Below, in pieces: positions 1 to 7,603 of a DNA stretch of 52,947 bases. Source of the stretch: a virus; IMG/VR virus record IMGVR_UViG_3300025759_000132, positions 1-52,947 of that record; one strand, given 5' to 3'. The notes beneath the pieces are model-generated. The model had not been told where the DNA came from. It searched no databases and saw only the letters and a program-made list of their open reading frames with translations. The position numbers were made by a program, and so were the translations under genes. The stretch's first letter is position 1, and every line of letters begins with the position of its first letter.

Positions 1-3000
1 TGCCTTGATACTCAGCTTCTTGTATTTCTGATTCTAAAAGATTTTCTTCAGAACACCAACAACCCCAATCGTCTTCTTCACAAGTTTGACCTGGAGTATC
101 GTCTTGATATTTCTTCTTCAGTTTAGTAGTACCTTCTTCACCAGCACCACCAGCTTCAGTGACTGATGGATGATAAGCAAATGAACCTTGTACTTGATTC
201 TGAGCAAACTCAGTAGCAAACATTGTGTCAGAAATACCTGCAGTAAATCCCTCGGTTAGTGATTCGGAAACTGTGTTAGCAGTTGGGCATTGACCACAAC
301 AATCCGGTGTACCACAGTTTTCATGTTCATCTTCTAAAAAAATTTCAAATGATTCGTTGATTCCTCTTTTTTTCTTCTCCTGTTCAATCCATTTCTTTGC
401 TTTTGGATTTATGATTGATTTTTTTGCAAACTTGCTCATCATTTTAAAAGCAGATTGAATTTCGATTTTAAAATTAGAATCAATGGAGTTATCAACAATC
501 TGGAAGTTTTGACCGAAGAATCGTTGGAACTTACCCATATTCTTTTGTACGTCTTTCCACATCTTTTCTACTGTATCATCAGGCAATGTTCTTTCTCTTT
601 GACGATTTCTTTCAAGAGCAGTTTCCATGTTTGTGTTGACAAAAATCATTCCAACATCATAACCAATGTCTTTAAGAATTTGCGCTTGCTTTTGAATCTT
701 ATCGTAGTCACGCCCTGTGCCGTCAACAACAACACCAAGTCTGCCCTTGAGAACAGTTTCTTGTCTCTTTGCAGTAAGTGTCTTTGCACCGCCACGAATT
801 TCTTGACCTTGTACAGAGAATATATCTTCTGGTGTTGTAGAAAGACCAGCCTTCTTCAATGCTCTTTCAAATGCGTCATCAGAGTTAATAACGACAAATC
901 CCATCGAAGCAAGACCTGTTTTTTTCACTACGAATGATTTACCAGAACCTGGTCCACCAGCAAGAAACACTGCTTTGAAAATAGCAGGGTCATTAACACC
1001 CTCTTCTAAAACTTCTTCATATTGAATTATTTTATCCGGAGATTTGAAATCTTTCTTACGCATAATTGTTTTATTAACAACTTCAAACTTACCGTTTTTG
1101 TAATTAATAACGACGGGTAGATTAAGATTGGTAGTCAAGTCTTTCAATACTACTTCTGTATCAGCATTTTGTTTGATGCTTTTACCCTTCTTGCGTTCAA
1201 TCTTCTTAAAAAACTTCTGAAGTTCAGCGACTTTTATTTCAGGATTGTTTCGTGGGTCATTGAGTCTATCTACAAAATGTTTTGTAAACTCAATATCGAT
1301 ATCATACTTTTGTAGGATACGGTCAGCAAATTTTTCTAATTGATCAATCTGTGTCTGATTGACCTTTTCTACTAAAAAACTTTCAAACGTCTTGTCAATC
1401 GATTCTTTTCTCATTGACTGTCTGTTCTTTGTTTGTGTATCGCGAGTACGAGCCATATCTAACATACGATCATGCTTTGCTTTATCGGCTTCTTTCTCTC
1501 TTGCGATACGAGCCTTTGCTGCTTTTTCAGCTTGTTGTTCTTTAACCTCTGGTTTCTTCTTTTCATTATCTTTGAAGATTGGTTTCTTACCAACCGCAGC
1601 ACGAGTCTTATCAAAATCTTTTAGTCTCTGTAATGGAGACTTTGCTTCGTTTGTTTCAACTTCTTCTTTTGGCACACAGTTAGGAACCGTCTTGCCGTTT
1701 TTCTTTTTGGTACCGACAGCAGTATATCCTGCCCAACAAGCATCTTTGAGTTTACCTGTTGGTTCTTTTACCTTTTCTGCTAGATCAGAATCAAGTTCCC
1801 ATGCCTTACCACCATTGATAAATGAGTTGACACGATTGAATCCAAGATCAGGATTATCCTCTCTTTCAAACACTTCAAGAATAACATCAAGAGGAATACC
1901 TGTCATATCAGATTTCTTTTTGAGACTCGTAAATGCCTTGAAAGACTCGTTGGTTTCTTTCTCATCAGCCTGCGACATGCGACGAAGTTTATCCCGCATC
2001 TTAGCAAACATAGATGGATCATCTTGTGTCGCATCAAGAAGACGATTCAATAGTTTAAGAATAAATGGTCGTAGTTTTGGATTCTGAAGTGACTTAGACC
2101 CACCCTTCAATGCACGAATGACAAGCATACGTTCTACAGGATCACGGAATGCTTGACGCAACATTGTAACGAGTTTGCTATTTGTACCTTCGTCCTCCTC
2201 TTCTTCCCAAATCCTTTGAATCGGTGCTTGTGTAGACTCAGAAAGCATAGATTCAAACCGAGCATCAATCGATTCTTTTTGTGGACCACTCCTTGCTTTC
2301 TTCAATCTTTCCATCTCAGCTTTACGAATCTTTGGCAACAGTCTCTTACTAATCTTTCCAACCATTGCCATTTTCTTTTGAATGATACGATCAACCGACA
2401 TTTTAGCGCCAGGAGATAAAGAAGCGTAGTTCTGACCTTGCTTTCCAGCAAACCGTTTGCGTAGAAGTTTAATCGCTGCTTTTCTCGATCTCTTCTCAAG
2501 ACGTGGTTTATCAGCCATTCTTTTCTTACGAATCTCTCTTTGACGTTTCATCCGTGGAGCAAGTCTCTTCATACGCCGACCAATAGCCATACGTTGAGAG
2601 ATATTCAATGGTCCTCTTTCATCTAACTGATCGAATACTTCTTCAAACTCTTCATTGATATCGATATCTTCATCAAGAGATTCTAAGTCTGTCATTTGAA
2701 TAAATGCGTCGAGTTCCTGATCTGTAAACTCAAATTCTTCATCATCGATTTCAATTGATTCTGATACACCCATAACTTTTCGTATCCTATTGTAAATGAT
2801 TGTCTTATCTCTTTTACTTAGTGTCCCCGGCAATCCACCTTCAAATGCAGACTGTTCTCCAGCCTGTGCTGCTGCTCTCATCTTTGATGCAGACATACCA
2901 GAAACATCATCCGAATCCGGATCCCTGTCGCCCGCTGAGACGACATCGATTTTATCGAATGTAAATTCTTTACCGTTGTATTTGTTGAGGAGAGTCTTGA

Positions 3001-3307
3001 ACTCTTGAACACGATCTGAACCGACTACAAGCACAACTTCAGAGTGCTTCATAGTCTCAAGTTCTTTCATCACTTCAATGATTGTACGTGCTGTAGATTT
3101 AGTAACACTTGGTCCGAATGCTTTTCGAGCATAACGAATTTTTGTGTTATAATCGAGAGGATTCTTTTTGGCGTCTTGCGAATGCGAAAGATAGACATGT
3201 GGTGTTGCACCACGTTTCTTCGCTTCTGCTTTGACCTTGTCAACCAACTTTTGGTGACCGATTGTGAGGGGATTCAATCTTCCCCACGTAACGACTGCTT
3301 TTGTCAT
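1..3307 (-). CDS. Multidomain nucleotidyltransferase/P-loop kinase protein, possible head-packaged polyprotein (3' end outside window)
   Basis: Open for 1,102 codons from ATG at 3307 to the window edge without a stop. Residues 1-170 look like a NadM/cytidylyltransferase-type domain: GRLNPLTIGH (9-18) holds the (T/H)xGH motif and GMSASKMR (137-144) resembles the ISTSxxR motif. Residues 230-340 are very rich in Lys/Arg. A CWAGY...VPNCVP block lies at 524-546. Residues 769-960 form a P-loop kinase domain with Walker A GGPGSGKS (784-791) and VDGTGRDYDK (861-870), similar to polynucleotide-kinase/AAA_33 proteins. Near-repeats KESIDARFESMLSE (344-357) and KESIDKTFESFLVE (634-647), plus a weaker NESFEIFLEDE (984-994), sit between domains and match the T4 prohead-protease rule [L/I]-x-E. 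A TATAAATA box lies 42 bases upstream. The domains are seen; head packaging and cleavage are inferred. Confidence 0.82.
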   Translation of the reverse strand, partial: MTKAVVTWGRLNPLTIGHQKLVDKVKAEAKKRGATPHVYLSHSQDAKKNPLDYNTKIRYARKAFGPSVTKSTARTIIEVMKELETMKHSEVVLVVGSDRVQEFKTLLNKYNGKEFTFDKIDVVSAGDRDPDSDDVSGMSASKMRAAAQAGEQSAFEGGLPGTLSKRDKTIIYNRIRKVMGVSESIEIDDEEFEFTDQELDAFIQMTDLESLDEDIDINEEFEEVFDQLDERGPLNISQRMAIGRRMKRLAPRMKRQREIRKKRMADKPRLEKRSRKAAIKLLRKRFAGKQGQNYASLSPGAKMSVDRIIQKKMAMVGKISKRLLPKIRKAEMERLKKARSGPQKESIDARFESMLSESTQAPIQRIWEEEEDEGTNSKLVTMLRQAFRDPVERMLVIRALKGGSKSLQNPKLRPFILKLLNRLLDATQDDPSMFAKMRDKLRRMSQADEKETNESFKAFTSLKKKSDMTGIPLDVILEVFEREDNPDLGFNRVNSFINGGKAWELDSDLAEKVKEPTGKLKDACWAGYTAVGTKKKNGKTVPNCVPKEEVETNEAKSPLQRLKDFDKTRAAVGKKPIFKDNEKKKPEVKEQQAEKAAKARIAREKEADKAKHDRMLDMARTRDTQTKNRQSMRKESIDKTFESFLVEKVNQTQIDQLEKFADRILQKYDIDIEFTKHFVDRLNDPRNNPEIKVAELQKFFKKIERKKGKSIKQNADTEVVLKDLTTNLNLPVVINYKNGKFEVVNKTIMRKKDFKSPDKIIQYEEVLEEGVNDPAIFKAVFLAGGPGSGKSFVVKKTGLASMGFVVINSDDAFERALKKAGLSTTPEDIFSVQGQEIRGGAKTLTAKRQETVLKGRLGVVVDGTGRDYDKIQKQAQILKDIGYDVGMIFVNTNMETALERNRQRERTLPDDTVEKMWKDVQKNMGKFQRFFGQNFQIVDNSIDSNFKIEIQSAFKMMSKFAKKSIINPKAKKWIEQEKKKRGINESFEIFLEDEHENCGTPDCCGQCPTANTVSESLTEGFTAGISDTMFATEFAQNQVQGSFAYHPSVTEAGGAGEEGTTKLKKKYQDDTPGQTCEEDDWGCWCSEENLLESEIQEAEYQG

Positions 3308-3348
3308 ACCGTGTTTTCCTTGGACTTAACGGATTGAACTATTTTTAT

Positions 3349-3356
3349 TATTTATA
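3349..3356 (-). promoter_or_regulatory. T4-late-type promoter TATAAATA
   Basis: Exact TATAAATA on the minus strand, 42 bases upstream of the 3307 start, in the short gap after the 409-residue gene. It is read by gp55-type late sigma factors in T4-like phages and implies late expression of the long polyprotein-like gene. Confidence 0.75.
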
Positions 3357-3363
3357 AAAAACT

Positions 3364-4593
3364 TTATTTTTGCCAACCTTTGATAATTTCTGGACTGAAG
3401 TTAGCGCGACTGAACTCAAGACGGTCAACCAACTTAACTGCACCACCTGCTAACTTATCTATTGCAACGAAACCTTCCTGGCGTGTAACCTGGAATCCCT
3501 TTGCTGTTCTTAGCAACGTATCGATCTCTTGTGTCTTATCAAACTGAGCGATTACCATACCCTTGAGTTCAACAAGAATCTTCATAAGACCAAACATTGC
3601 CTCTAACTGATCCTTATGCATAGCAACTTTATTGACCATATCATTACGCTTGGTAGTCCATTCGGCTTTGCCCTTTTCGGATTTTTTCTTATCGATTTCT
3701 TTTTGATACCAATCGTTGAGATACATCACAAGTTCTTTTGCCATCTTATCAGATGCAGGAAACTGCTTGCTTCCACGAACATAGGTATTGACAAACGTCA
3801 TTACTTTTTGGCGTAGGTCTGTGTCTCCAGTGATTGCACGGAATGCATCACCATCCATCTTTTGAAATAGTTTACCAGCACCTGATAACATCGTATCAAA
3901 CTGGTCTGACTCTTTCGGTGAGAATAGAGCCTTACCAGAGATATCACGATATGTAGCATCATCCATCCAGATTGTAGGAGACTTCTTAAACTTACCGACA
4001 ATACCCTTACCAAACGAAGCAGACATGTTCTGAATCGTTTTGCCTGTATATGTCGTATGCCAGACAACACCAATCTTCGCTTTTGCAATCTGTTTACCAA
4101 GAGCTGTATTGACAGGAATCGCATAAACGATTGTGTTGGGTTGGAACGTGTAATACTTCTGCCCCTGAATCGTCTCAACCTTCACGTCACCCTTCGTGAA
4201 CATCATATCGCCTTGATACACACCAGATTTGATACCGAGTTTAGAGAACTCAGCAAGAGCGATTGTAAACTTCTTAGCAAGTTCACCAGATAGTTCTGCT
4301 TTGATATCAGCATTCGTCTTATACATCTTAGGCGTCTTGGCAAACAAACCTTTCTTTGCAACAAAGAACTTACCGTCTGCAGGATCAACACCAGCGAAGA
4401 TAGCAGGAGCACCATCCCACTTGACTGTAATATCAACAGCAGAAGTGGCATTGCCCTTGAGCATGTCACGAAGGTCACGCAGAAAGTTAATCGCTTGACG
4501 TGTACCATCGACACCACCAAGGAACATTAATTCTTCCACATGCTGCATGTGGGTGTTCTTTTCTTCGACGATGAATGATTTGAGAGTTATCAT
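3364..4593 (-). CDS. KxDG nucleotidyltransferase (ligase-like) protein with capsid-targeting-like N-terminus
   Basis: 409 residues. KWDG (58-61) followed by FVAKKG resembles motif I (KxDG) of covalent nucleotidyltransferases (ATP-dependent DNA/RNA ligases, capping enzymes), where the Lys takes the AMP. GDMMFTKGD (128-136), FQPNTIVYAIP (150-160) and KIGVVWHTTYTG (173-184) are candidate motifs III, IIIa and IV. The N-terminus MITLKSFIVE resembles the T4 internal-protein capsid-targeting sequence (MKTYQEFI-x-E) and ends in an I-V-E prohead-protease site. The start ATG overlaps the stop of the upstream nuclease-like gene by one base (TAATG), so the two are probably translationally coupled and share the late promoter at 5676. 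The ligase-like role is inferred from motifs only; it may be a diverged relative with another acceptor. Confidence 0.75.
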   Translation of the reverse strand: MITLKSFIVEEKNTHMQHVEELMFLGGVDGTRQAINFLRDLRDMLKGNATSAVDITVKWDGAPAIFAGVDPADGKFFVAKKGLFAKTPKMYKTNADIKAELSGELAKKFTIALAEFSKLGIKSGVYQGDMMFTKGDVKVETIQGQKYYTFQPNTIVYAIPVNTALGKQIAKAKIGVVWHTTYTGKTIQNMSASFGKGIVGKFKKSPTIWMDDATYRDISGKALFSPKESDQFDTMLSGAGKLFQKMDGDAFRAITGDTDLRQKVMTFVNTYVRGSKQFPASDKMAKELVMYLNDWYQKEIDKKKSEKGKAEWTTKRNDMVNKVAMHKDQLEAMFGLMKILVELKGMVIAQFDKTQEIDTLLRTAKGFQVTRQEGFVAIDKLAGGAVKLVDRLEFSRANFSPEIIKGWQK

Positions 4594-5648
4594 TATTTAA
4601 ATTTTTCTGCTAATAATGTTGTTGCCATTTTACCTTTTTCTACATAATTTCTTACTGTAAGACCTATTTTTTGCCCTTTACTGTTGACTCGATTCCCCTC
4701 TAACTTTACTCTTAATTCTAATAAAGCATTTTTTTTATTTGACGTAGTTTCTATTATTTGTATTTTTGGTATTTTTGCACCAGAAATAACATTCGTAGAA
4801 CCTTCAGTATATACTGTTCCTAATTTCACCCCAGTTAATTTATTCTTTATATTTTCAAACTTATATATAGTGCTTTCGCTTTTGTTAAGTTGTACTAATG
4901 CAACATCTGGTTCATTTCTTGTAGCATGATACTTCATAAAATTAGCAATATTTTTTTTTAAAGTTTCTTGCGGCAAAGACGATATTTGTTTGTTTGCTTC
5001 TTTATAAGCAACAATTAATGCGCCAGCTACGTTTTTTTCTTCGCTTAATAACTTATTATATTTTGTCTCAATATTATTTGAAAATTTTACACCTAATGGT
5101 TCAAAAAGAGATTTCATAGAAGCAAAAGAACTTCCACCCACTTGGCCAAATTGTTTCACGTCCTGAGCTTTTAAACTAATTCCAACACCTGCTTGTTTCC
5201 CATCAATTATAAGATACAAATCAACTTTTGTTCCAGTTTGGTCTAAAAGACCTTCTGATTTAATTTCTATAACATTTTTTTGATTGTTGTTGTACATCAT
5301 ATCTGCCCATTCCATAACATTTACGCTATTTGAATATGCAATAGATGCATTAACTAGTTCTACAACATCTCTTTGAGAGTAAATTGAAGTATCTAAGAAT
5401 GCTCGGATATTAACTTCTGCTAAATTTACTTTACATATAACCGTATCTAATATTTTTGGATTTGCGTTTGGCGAATCAAACTCAGTTAAAGAAGTTAACC
5501 CACTGGTTTCTTTGACCGGCGGTTTTAATTTTTTAACAACATTAATTACATCATTAAACTGTATTCTTTTTGTTTTTGATAAAAATCTAGCAGTCATTGC
5601 CGCTGCTAAAATGCCTTCAGAAACATCGCCTCTATTAAATTTGGCCAT
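4593..5648 (-). CDS. PD-(D/E)XK-like nuclease candidate
   Basis: 351 residues, more AT-rich than its neighbours with many TTT/AAA/ATT codons, suggesting more recent acquisition. Near the N-terminus, RGDVSEGILAAAMTARF (6-22) looks like the helix carrying a conserved Glu in restriction-endonuclease-fold proteins. KVDLYLIIDG...GISLKAQDV (141-164) supplies an Asp (143) and a Ser-Leu-Lys (158-160) spaced like the D...(E/S)xK catalytic core, followed by QFGQVGG. A TATAAATA box lies just upstream, and the gene overlaps the next by one base. The nuclease fold is an inference from motif spacing and there is no direct sign of its substrate. I cannot exclude a non-catalytic relative. Confidence 0.7.
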   Translation of the reverse strand: MAKFNRGDVSEGILAAAMTARFLSKTKRIQFNDVINVVKKLKPPVKETSGLTSLTEFDSPNANPKILDTVICKVNLAEVNIRAFLDTSIYSQRDVVELVNASIAYSNSVNVMEWADMMYNNNQKNVIEIKSEGLLDQTGTKVDLYLIIDGKQAGVGISLKAQDVKQFGQVGGSSFASMKSLFEPLGVKFSNNIETKYNKLLSEEKNVAGALIVAYKEANKQISSLPQETLKKNIANFMKYHATRNEPDVALVQLNKSESTIYKFENIKNKLTGVKLGTVYTEGSTNVISGAKIPKIQIIETTSNKKNALLELRVKLEGNRVNSKGQKIGLTVRNYVEKGKMATTLLAEKFK

Positions 5649-5668
5649 TAGAATTCCCCATCTCCGCT

Positions 5669-6088
5669 TTACATATATTTATAATCTCCATCGTCTGTTG
5701 TGTAAACCACTTTTTCAATACCGAATGTAGCGATAGCACGAGCACAACCAGGGCATGGTTTAGAAAGACCATATATCCATTTTTTCGTCTCCACATGCAT
5801 TTTTGCACGAGCGATATACAACGTAGAACGAGCTATGTCATCTTGACTGACTCGCTTCAGTGCGTTCTTAATAGCATCGGTCTCGGCATGAAGGTATATC
5901 GCATCCTCGTTCTTAGCAAACTCTGCTTGAAACGGATGCGACTTCATCTGACTGAAACCAAATCCAATAATATTATTTTTTAAAACAAGACAAGCCGCAA
6001 GTCTCGAAGACTTGATCGGCTCTATGTCTTGAGCTAAACGAAACAGATTATTAATGATACGACGGTCGCGGTGATACGTCAAAGCCAT
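5669..6088 (-). CDS. Deoxycytidylate/cytidine deaminase family protein
   Basis: 139 residues. The zinc-dependent deaminase signature is complete: HAE (67-69; His is a zinc ligand, Glu the proton shuttle) and PCPGC (111-115; two Cys ligands). The length and spacing fit the dCMP deaminase branch, which makes dUMP for thymidylate synthesis from host dCMP. T4 gene cd does the same job, but this protein is shorter than T4 Cd (about 190 residues) and lacks an obvious dCTP-binding insert, so another cytidine-type substrate is possible. It belongs to the early cluster read from 7353 towards 5669. Its 5' end overlaps the 53-residue gene upstream. Confidence 0.85.
   Translation of the reverse strand: MALTYHRDRRIINNLFRLAQDIEPIKSSRLAACLVLKNNIIGFGFSQMKSHPFQAEFAKNEDAIYLHAETDAIKNALKRVSQDDIARSTLYIARAKMHVETKKWIYGLSKPCPGCARAIATFGIEKVVYTTDDGDYKYM
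5676..5683 (-). promoter_or_regulatory. T4-late-type promoter TATAAATA
   Basis: Exact TATAAATA 28 bases upstream of the 5648 start, inside the last codons of the dCMP deaminase gene. It would switch the nuclease-like and ligase-like pair on late, while the upstream small genes use the early promoter at 7325-7353. Confidence 0.7.
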
Positions 6089-6212
6089 TTATACCCTCAA
6101 AATACCATGCCCAAAAATTCTCTATGATCTCTTGCTCAGTCTTAGGAGCAAAGGTATTGTCACCCCACCACAGTAAGGCACGTTCACGGATTGCTTCTTC
6201 AAACTCGGTCAT
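6051..6212 (-). CDS. Small hypothetical protein (53 aa)
   Basis: ATG at 6212, stop at 6051. It overlaps the SprT-like gene upstream by 14 bases and the deaminase gene downstream by 38 bases. The product is acidic and aromatic (begins MTEFEEAIRERALLWWGDN and contains ENFWAWYFEG). It fills what would otherwise be the only untranslated stretch in a tightly overlapping early operon. I do not recognise it; it could be a structural spacer peptide or a spurious frame. Confidence 0.5.
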   Translation of the reverse strand: MTEFEEAIRERALLWWGDNTFAPKTEQEIIENFWAWYFEGINGFDVSPRPSYH

Positions 6213-6642
6213 TTTCAATAAACTCCTTTGCTAGTTTCCATGAGTCACGATAGGCTTCTACTTCCCAAGGTTTAGATTCATAGGGAAGACCATCATACGC
6301 ACGATACTTACCATCGCGGCATAACCACTTATGACGATATGGATCGAACTGATCGATTAGCTCTCGGCGAACGATCTGCTTACAGTGTATCATCTCATGA
6401 CAGATCGTGTCAATCAAATCGTCAGTTTTTTTGCTCCTGAGCATCTTACGGTTGAGTGAGATATAGATATCATGGTCGTCCTCACCCTCGTGGCAATTGC
6501 CCCAATCAGGCATTTTCTCAAACTCAACCCAGATGTTGATAGTACGATGGCGAGGAAGCATCTTCTTTAGACAGAACTCAATCACTCGTTCTGTCAGATC
6601 ACGATACTTCTTCGGTCCATTCTCAATATAGATTTCGTTCAT
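6199..6642 (-). CDS. SprT-like zinc metalloprotease
   Basis: 147 residues from the ATG at 6642, chosen because GGAGG lies 5 bases before it; an in-frame ATG four codons upstream overlaps that Shine-Dalgarno. HEMIH (82-86), followed by CKQ, is the HExxH zinc/catalytic motif of SprT/Spartan-type minimal metalloproteases, which cleave proteins on DNA in bacteria and eukaryotes. The flanking EDDHDIYISLN strand and the C-terminal WEVEAYRDSW segment fit the fold. It sits in the early cluster before the dCMP deaminase gene. The protease fold is well supported by the motif; the biological target is unknown. Confidence 0.75.
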   Translation of the reverse strand: MNEIYIENGPKKYRDLTERVIEFCLKKMLPRHRTINIWVEFEKMPDWGNCHEGEDDHDIYISLNRKMLRSKKTDDLIDTICHEMIHCKQIVRRELIDQFDPYRHKWLCRDGKYRAYDGLPYESKPWEVEAYRDSWKLAKEFIENDRV

Positions 6643-6682
6643 CCTAACCTCCAATCTGTCCGATGTGTTTCAGTGCTTTCAT

Positions 6683-6760
6683 TTAGAACATCAGCAATGC
6701 GAAGTAGCCAGCGGCGAACATGGAAAGCAAGGAAAAGAATTCTATTACACGAGTCATCAT
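6683..6760 (-). CDS. Putative 25-aa membrane microprotein
   Basis: Begins MMTRVIEFFSLLSMFAAG and is hydrophobic almost throughout, enough for a single membrane span. Its ATG overlaps the stop codon of the gene upstream (TAATG), a common coupling arrangement, and no other frame covers these bases. Very short, so it may be a chance frame. T4-like phages often encode such peptides. Confidence 0.35.
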   Translation of the reverse strand: MMTRVIEFFSLLSMFAAGYFALLMF

Positions 6761-7011
6761 TATTCGTCATCCCAATCATAGAGTCCAGAGTCTAAAAGAT
6801 GTTTAGTCATCTTCTTAGTTAGTAGAGAATAATCTACGCTATCGATACCCCAGTATCCAGCGTCTATATGACCACATCGCCATGATTCATTCATCATCGT
6901 GCCAGAACGATACGGCGATTTTGACCCGGTACCATGATCACACAACATATCATAGACACCTTTTGAATATGCAGTACGCAGTCTAACACTCATCGCGATT
7001 TCATCTCTCAT
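6760..7011 (-). CDS. Hypothetical protein (83 aa)
   Basis: The frame is open well upstream, but the ATG at 7011 is preferred: GGAG lies 9 bases before it and the previous gene stops at 7016, giving a tidy 4-base gap. The product begins MRDEIAMSVRLRTAYSKGVY and contains a Gly/Ser-rich HGTGSKSPYRSG stretch, a Trp/Cys/His segment (SWRCGHIDAGYWG) and an acidic end. No family recognised. It is the second gene of the early transcript from 7325-7353. Confidence 0.6.
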   Translation of the reverse strand: MRDEIAMSVRLRTAYSKGVYDMLCDHGTGSKSPYRSGTMMNESWRCGHIDAGYWGIDSVDYSLLTKKMTKHLLDSGLYDWDDE

Positions 7012-7015
7012 TATC

Positions 7016-7294
7016 TTACGCTCCAATCGTTTCATAGTAACCAGGAGACGAAACCGCAGCACGATTTCCTTGAATGTACTCAACGGTGAGAGGAGCACCA
7101 GTGAAGAAGATACATGCTTCGTTGTGAACATCCAGTTCATCCAATTTGACGATAGCAGTAATCGGCATCTTCCAGTTCGAAGGATCGGCGATAGTATCAA
7201 AAGCATCGCTCAACTGCTTGCGGGTATAACCCTGAGTGGAAACCACCATGTCATCCATGTCCAGGATCTCCGCTACTGAAACTTCTTTAGTCAT
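7016..7294 (-). CDS. Hypothetical early protein (92 aa)
   Basis: Start at 7294 chosen over an in-frame ATG pair at 7318/7315 because AAGGAG lies 6 bases upstream. It begins MTKEVSVAEILDMDDMVVST and contains KQLSDAFDTIADPSNWKMP. The protein is acidic with no transmembrane segment or known motif. First gene behind a strong sigma70 promoter (leader about 24 nt), so an immediate-early role such as host takeover is plausible but not shown. Confidence 0.65.
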   Translation of the reverse strand: MTKEVSVAEILDMDDMVVSTQGYTRKQLSDAFDTIADPSNWKMPITAIVKLDELDVHNEACIFFTGAPLTVEYIQGNRAAVSSPGYYETIGA

Positions 7295-7324
7295 CTCAAT
7301 CTCCTTATCAATCATCATAAGTAT

Positions 7325-7353
7325 ATAATAACTTATTTTGATAAATAAGTCAA
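7325..7353 (-). promoter_or_regulatory. Sigma70-type early promoter
   Basis: Minus strand: TTGACT (7353-7348), 17-bp spacer, TATTAT (7330-7325). Expected start near 7318, ahead of the 92-residue gene. The promoter shares the TTGACTTATTT context with the one at 15791-15819. Confidence 0.75.
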
Positions 7354-7394
7354 CAAAAAAACAACATTTTTTTCAAAAAAAGTTTTGTTTGATA

Positions 7395-7592
7395 TCAATA
7401 ACTTACGTCAAAATTGATACCATACCCTTCTCGGTCGAGCATAAAAGAAGGAATTTCACCCTCAAATCCTGCGTTTTGGAGATTGTAAAGAATCTCCTCT
7501 GCTCGTAGACTGTTTCTCGTATAACCTACATACCGTTTTGTATTTCGGTCATAGATGCGGAACTGTTTACCTGCTTTGCGAATCTCGTACAT
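7395..7592 (-). CDS. Small hypothetical protein (65 aa)
   Basis: Starts MYEIRKAGKQFRIYDRNTKR, a short basic beta-rich N-terminus, then a helix (SLRAEEILYNLQNAGFEG) and an acidic tail. It follows the gp41 gene with an 11-base gap, so it is probably the last gene of the gp43-uvsX-gp41 transcript. A run of A/T without genes (7354-7394) separates it from the next promoter. No family assigned. Confidence 0.6.
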   Translation of the reverse strand: MYEIRKAGKQFRIYDRNTKRYVGYTRNSLRAEEILYNLQNAGFEGEIPSFMLDREGYGINFDVSY

Positions 7593-7603
7593 TATATCGT
7601 CTC

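Noticed and set aside
1359-2087. Long plus-strand frame (242 codons) over the polyprotein-like gene
   Set aside because: It lies opposite a continuous minus-strand frame with recognisable domains, has no ribosome site or promoter, and is a low-complexity Ser/Phe/Leu-rich product of the complementary codons.
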